A stretch of DNA of 8,675 bases from positions 1-8,675 of the forward strand of contig JAFMRN010000087.1 in NCBI GenBank assembly GCA_017354065.1. Direction: 5' to 3'. The notes beneath the pieces were generated by a model that saw nothing but the letters and a program-made list of their open reading frames with translations, was not told where the DNA came from and ran no database searches. Below are positions 6,393 to 8,675 of the stretch, piece by piece. The first letter of the stretch is position 1. Every line of letters starts with the position of its first letter. Position numbers and translations under genes: made by a program. The DNA is from Solirubrobacterales bacterium. Its GTDB lineage: Bacteria > Actinomycetota > Thermoleophilia > Solirubrobacterales > Solirubrobacteraceae.

Positions 6393-7391
6393 ATGACCAA
6401 GACCGAACTCGGCCGCGGTGAGCGGGTCATACCGGGGCTCTGGCGCCTGCGCCTGCCGCTGCCCTGGCCGGTTGTTCCGCACGGCAACGCCTACGCGATC
6501 GCCGCCGGTGACGGGCTGGTACTGGTGGACTGCGGCACGAACCTTGAAGGCTCCTTTGAGGCGCTGACCCTCGCGCTTACCCAGGTCGACCTGTCGCTGA
6601 AGGACGTACACACGCTCGTCATCACCCACGCGCACTCCGACCATTGGGGACAGGCCCGGACGATCCTCGACAAAACCGGGGCGGAGCTGTGGCTGAACCC
6701 GAACCTGGCGCACGCGCGCAGCGCCTACGGCGATCCCGAACAAGCACTGCAGCATCACTTCGAGATCGGCATCCAGAGCGGCGTGCCCGAGGCGCCGCTG
6801 CGCGAGTTCTTAGAACAGCACCGGGGCATGCCCTCCGGCGTGGACGCGCTGCTGGAACCCGAGCACGAGCTGGTCAACGGCGTCTCGATCCCGTCCGACC
6901 TGGGCGACCTGCACGTGTATGAGACGCCCGGCCACGCACCCTCGCACGTCAGCCTGTTCAACGCGGAGCAGCGGCTGCTGATCTCCGGCGACACCCTGCT
7001 GGGGCGCGTCTCCCCCTACTTCGACTTCGGCTTCAGCCCCGACCCCCTGGGCGAGTTCCTCGGATCGATGGACACGCTCGAAGCACTGGACGCGCGCCTG
7101 TGCGTGTCGGGCCACGGTCGCCCCTTCACGGATGTGCGGGCTCATATCGACGCCAACCGCGAGCTACTGAGCCAGCGCCTGGACGCAGCCAGAGCAGGCT
7201 TGAATCACGAGCCACAGACAGCGCTCGAGCTGATCCCGGCTGTCTTCTCTGAGCCGCTCACCCCGGGTACCGCCACCTGGCGGCTGCCCGAGACCCTCTC
7301 CTACCTCACCCACCTGAAGCGGTTGGGCGAAGCGAGCCGCGCCCCGGATCCGGCCAGCTCCGCAAGCAGATGGATCGCAGCCCAACCCTGA
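6393..7391 (+). CDS. MBL-fold metallo-hydrolase (glyoxalase II/LACTB2-like)
   Basis: This 332-aa metallo-beta-lactamase-fold hydrolase has a complete metal site: H79, H81, D83 and H84 in THAHSDHWG, H181 in TPGHAPSHVSLF, D200 in ISGDTLLG and H241 in SGHGRPF. The region after residue 250 is helical (RELLSQRLDAARAGL, ALELIPAVF, TLSYLTHLKRLGE) and resembles the winged-helix C-terminal domain of LACTB2-type hydrolases. It is likely a cytoplasmic hydrolase of a thioester, lactone or phosphoester; the substrate cannot be read from the sequence. ATG at 6393 has no Shine-Dalgarno; a TANNNT box 7 nt upstream suggests a leaderless message. It is divergent from another MBL gene of clearly different subfamily. 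Its TGA (7389-7391) lies inside the palindrome that overlaps the metF promoter. Confidence 0.92.
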   Translation: MTKTELGRGERVIPGLWRLRLPLPWPVVPHGNAYAIAAGDGLVLVDCGTNLEGSFEALTLALTQVDLSLKDVHTLVITHAHSDHWGQARTILDKTGAELWLNPNLAHARSAYGDPEQALQHHFEIGIQSGVPEAPLREFLEQHRGMPSGVDALLEPEHELVNGVSIPSDLGDLHVYETPGHAPSHVSLFNAEQRLLISGDTLLGRVSPYFDFGFSPDPLGEFLGSMDTLEALDARLCVSGHGRPFTDVRAHIDANRELLSQRLDAARAGLNHEPQTALELIPAVFSEPLTPGTATWRLPETLSYLTHLKRLGEASRAPDPASSASRWIAAQP

Positions 7392-7411
7392 CAAACTTTT
7401 GTCAAGGTTGG
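7382..7411. promoter_or_regulatory. 30-bp interrupted palindrome, candidate operator at the metF promoter
   Basis: The arms are CCAACC (7382-7387) plus TGACAAA (7389-7395), and TTTGTCA (7398-7404) plus GGTTGG (7406-7411), around a CT centre. Thirteen of fourteen paired positions match; the one mismatch is C7388 against A7405. It overlaps the stop codon of the upstream hydrolase and covers the predicted -35 and the whole spacer of the metF promoter, ending one base before the -10. That position fits a repressor operator. It could also fold as a terminator hairpin for the upstream gene, but no T-tract follows. It does not resemble the MetJ box. Confidence 0.6.
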
Positions 7412-7417
7412 TAGCCT
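7388..7417 (+). promoter_or_regulatory. Candidate sigma-70-type promoter of metF, leaderless
   Basis: CTGACA (7388-7393, five of six to TTGACA) and TAGCCT (7412-7417, TANNNT) are 18 bp apart. The -10 ends 7 nt before the GTG start codon at 7425, which places transcription start at or next to the start codon. The lack of a Shine-Dalgarno before metF agrees with a leaderless message, common in actinobacteria. Confidence 0.5.
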
Positions 7418-7424
7418 CTGCTGC

Positions 7425-8333
7425 GTGACCAGGATCGATCAGATCATCGCCGAGGCTGACGGCCCGGTATTCAGCTTTGAGTTCATGCCGCCCAAGACCG
7501 ATGAGGGCGAGGCCAACCTGCGTGAGGCGCTGACGGACCTGCGGGAGCTGGACCCCGCGTTTGTGTCGGTCACCTACGGCGCCGGCGGATCGACTCAGGA
7601 AAAGACGCTGGAGACGGTCAGCTGGCTGAAGCAGGAGCTGGACCTTGAGGCCATGGCGCATTTGACCTGCGTTGGTGCCTCCGCCGAGCAGGTGGGGAAC
7701 GTGCTCGATGACCTCGCCGCCGCCGGGATCGACAACGTCCTGGCGCTGCGTGGCGACCCGCCGCGCGGCCAGACCGAGTGGAAGGCGCACCCCCAGGGAC
7801 TGAAGACCGCCCAGGAGCTGGTCACCCTGATCCGCGAGCGCCACCCCGAGCTGAGCATCTGCGGCGCCGCCTTCCCGGAGGTCCACCTCCAGGCCGTGGA
7901 CGCGCTGACGGACCTGCACTACCTCAAGGCGAAGGTCGACGCCGGCGCGAACTTCCTGATCACGCAGCTGTTCTTCGACAACGAGTACTACTTCAACTTC
8001 GTTGAGGCGGCCCGCTTCGCCGGGATCGACGTGCCGATCATCCCGGGGATCATGCCGATCACCAACTTCAAGTCCATCAAGACGATCACCGGCCTGTGCG
8101 GTGCCACGATCCCGCCGGGCCTGATGGCCGAGCTGGAGAAGCGCGAGGACAACCCCGAAGCGGTGGCAGAGCTCGGCGTCAGCTACGCGACGCTGCAGTG
8201 CGCGGAGCTGCTCGAACGCGGCGCGCCCGGCATCCACTTCTGCACGATGAACAAGTCACCCGCCACGCGGGCGATCCTGACCGCACTGAAGCTGCTGGCA
8301 CCCAGCGCCAGCGCCAAGCCAGTCGCCGGCTAG
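7425..8333 (+). CDS. metF: Methylenetetrahydrofolate reductase
   Basis: MetF reduces 5,10-methylenetetrahydrofolate to 5-methyltetrahydrofolate with FAD and NAD(P)H, supplying the methyl group for methionine synthesis, in the cytoplasm. The 302-aa length is typical of the bacterial single-domain enzyme. Signatures are FSFEFMPPK with the catalytic Glu19, VSVTYGAGGST (Thr50), LALRGDPP with the flavin-site Asp111, FLITQLFFDNEYYF (Gln181), IIPGIMPITNFK and the C-terminal GAPGIHFCTMNKSPAT. The start is GTG at 7425, matched to the beginning of the conserved region and preceded by a TANNNT box rather than a Shine-Dalgarno. A 30-bp palindrome overlaps its promoter. The last residues after about 290 (APSASAKPVAG) are low-complexity and lie antisense to the truncated acetyltransferase gene, so they may have been acquired when the two genes were joined. 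Confidence 0.97.
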   Translation: MTRIDQIIAEADGPVFSFEFMPPKTDEGEANLREALTDLRELDPAFVSVTYGAGGSTQEKTLETVSWLKQELDLEAMAHLTCVGASAEQVGNVLDDLAAAGIDNVLALRGDPPRGQTEWKAHPQGLKTAQELVTLIRERHPELSICGAAFPEVHLQAVDALTDLHYLKAKVDAGANFLITQLFFDNEYYFNFVEAARFAGIDVPIIPGIMPITNFKSIKTITGLCGATIPPGLMAELEKREDNPEAVAELGVSYATLQCAELLERGAPGIHFCTMNKSPATRAILTALKLLAPSASAKPVAG

Positions 8334-8675
8334 CGCCAGCGCCCGGCGGGCGTAGCCCCGGCCCCGCTGCCCCGGGGAGACCCAGATCTGGCAGGCGCGG
8401 GCAGCCAGGTCGATCTCCAAGCGGCCGATGCAGTCATCGGAGCCCGCCCGCGTGAGGGTCAGCTGCGGGCGTCCGGCTTCCCAGGAGGCGTCGCTGCGCT
8501 CCACCTCGGAGCCCAGGTCCGCGCCGCTCGGCGCCCGCGCAAGACCCAGGCCGGCAGCCATCTCAGGGTCATCCTGGAACGCGATCAGGATGTCCGGGAT
8601 ATCCCAGTCAGAGATCCGCCGCAGCGTGATCACGCCATCTGAAAGTGGCTCCGCGAGGGCCGGTACTGTTGCCAT
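8256..8675 (-). CDS. GNAT-family N-acetyltransferase, C-terminally truncated
   Basis: This looks like a RimJ/RimL-type GNAT acetyltransferase, which transfers acetyl from acetyl-CoA to an amine. The N-terminus LSDGVITLRRISDWDIPDIL and the DDPEMA segment are typical, as is DDCIGRLEIDL followed by ACQIWVSPGQRGRGYARRALALAGDWL, which carries the acetyl-CoA binding signature Q103-R-G-R-G-Y. After about residue 120 the frame continues as low-value sequence (GAGAGCQQLQCGQDRPRGG) antisense to conserved metF codons, so the usual last strands and helix of the fold are missing (139 aa against about 170-190). It is probably a decayed or inactive remnant. The ATG at 8675 is the last codon of the window, so a start further upstream cannot be excluded. 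Confidence 0.7.
   Translation of the reverse strand: MATVPALAEPLSDGVITLRRISDWDIPDILIAFQDDPEMAAGLGLARAPSGADLGSEVERSDASWEAGRPQLTLTRAGSDDCIGRLEIDLAARACQIWVSPGQRGRGYARRALALAGDWLGAGAGCQQLQCGQDRPRGG

Noticed and set aside
6360..6758. Upstream extension of the minus-strand MBL gene to 6758
   Set aside because: It runs antisense through the start of the divergent MBL gene, including its metal motif, has no family resemblance, and the ATG at 6359 begins recognisable sequence.
7382..7411. Intrinsic terminator for the plus-strand MBL gene
   Set aside because: The hairpin is possible but has no following T-tract (it continues TAGCCTCTG), and its fit to the metF promoter elements favours an operator.
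7164..8237. Long minus-strand open frame (357 codons) opposite metF
   Set aside because: It is fully antisense to conserved metF codons; high GC content makes such open shadow frames common. Its composition is Arg/Gln/Val-rich with no domain.

Overview
The window is high-GC DNA (roughly two thirds G+C, judged by eye) with tightly packed genes, GTG starts, overlapping stop/start codons and few Shine-Dalgarno sequences. This fits an actinobacterium. The protein style (UbiB-like kinase, M29 aminopeptidase, sorbosone-type dehydrogenase lipoprotein) suggests the Thermoleophilia/Solirubrobacterales side of the phylum, but that placement is inference without a database search. No phage, IS, CRISPR, tRNA or rRNA signature was found.

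Layout. Bases 1-1301 (+) hold the 3' part of an ABC1/UbiB atypical kinase gene. It runs tail to tail, with a 19-bp overlap, into a minus-strand block covering 1283-6359. In transcription order that block is: an MBL-fold hydrolase with a variant HxDxDH motif (6359-5622), an unrecognised 111-aa protein (5621-5286), an M29 aminopeptidase (5289-4213), a roughly 210-bp spacer, pyruvate kinase (4000-2594) and a sorbosone/glucose dehydrogenase-type lipoprotein (2593-1283). The first three are coupled (TAG next to ATG, then a GTGA overlap), as are the last two (TAG next to GTG). On the plus strand follow a second MBL-fold hydrolase (6393-7391), divergent from the first across only 33 bp, and metF (7425-8333). 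At the right edge a minus-strand GNAT acetyltransferase (8675-8256) runs into the 3' end of metF and has lost its C-terminal third.

The genes are mostly housekeeping: central carbon metabolism (pyk), one-carbon/methionine metabolism (metF), quinone-associated kinase, peptide turnover and two uncharacterised metallohydrolases. I do not see a clear new defence or biosynthetic system. The most interesting material is non-coding or very small: a 30-bp interrupted palindrome lying exactly on the predicted core promoter of metF; a 36-codon open frame with an ideal Shine-Dalgarno in the pyk leader, containing an in-frame 12-bp tandem repeat, a 12-bp palindrome and a strong hairpin; and the truncated acetyltransferase fused antisense to the end of metF.
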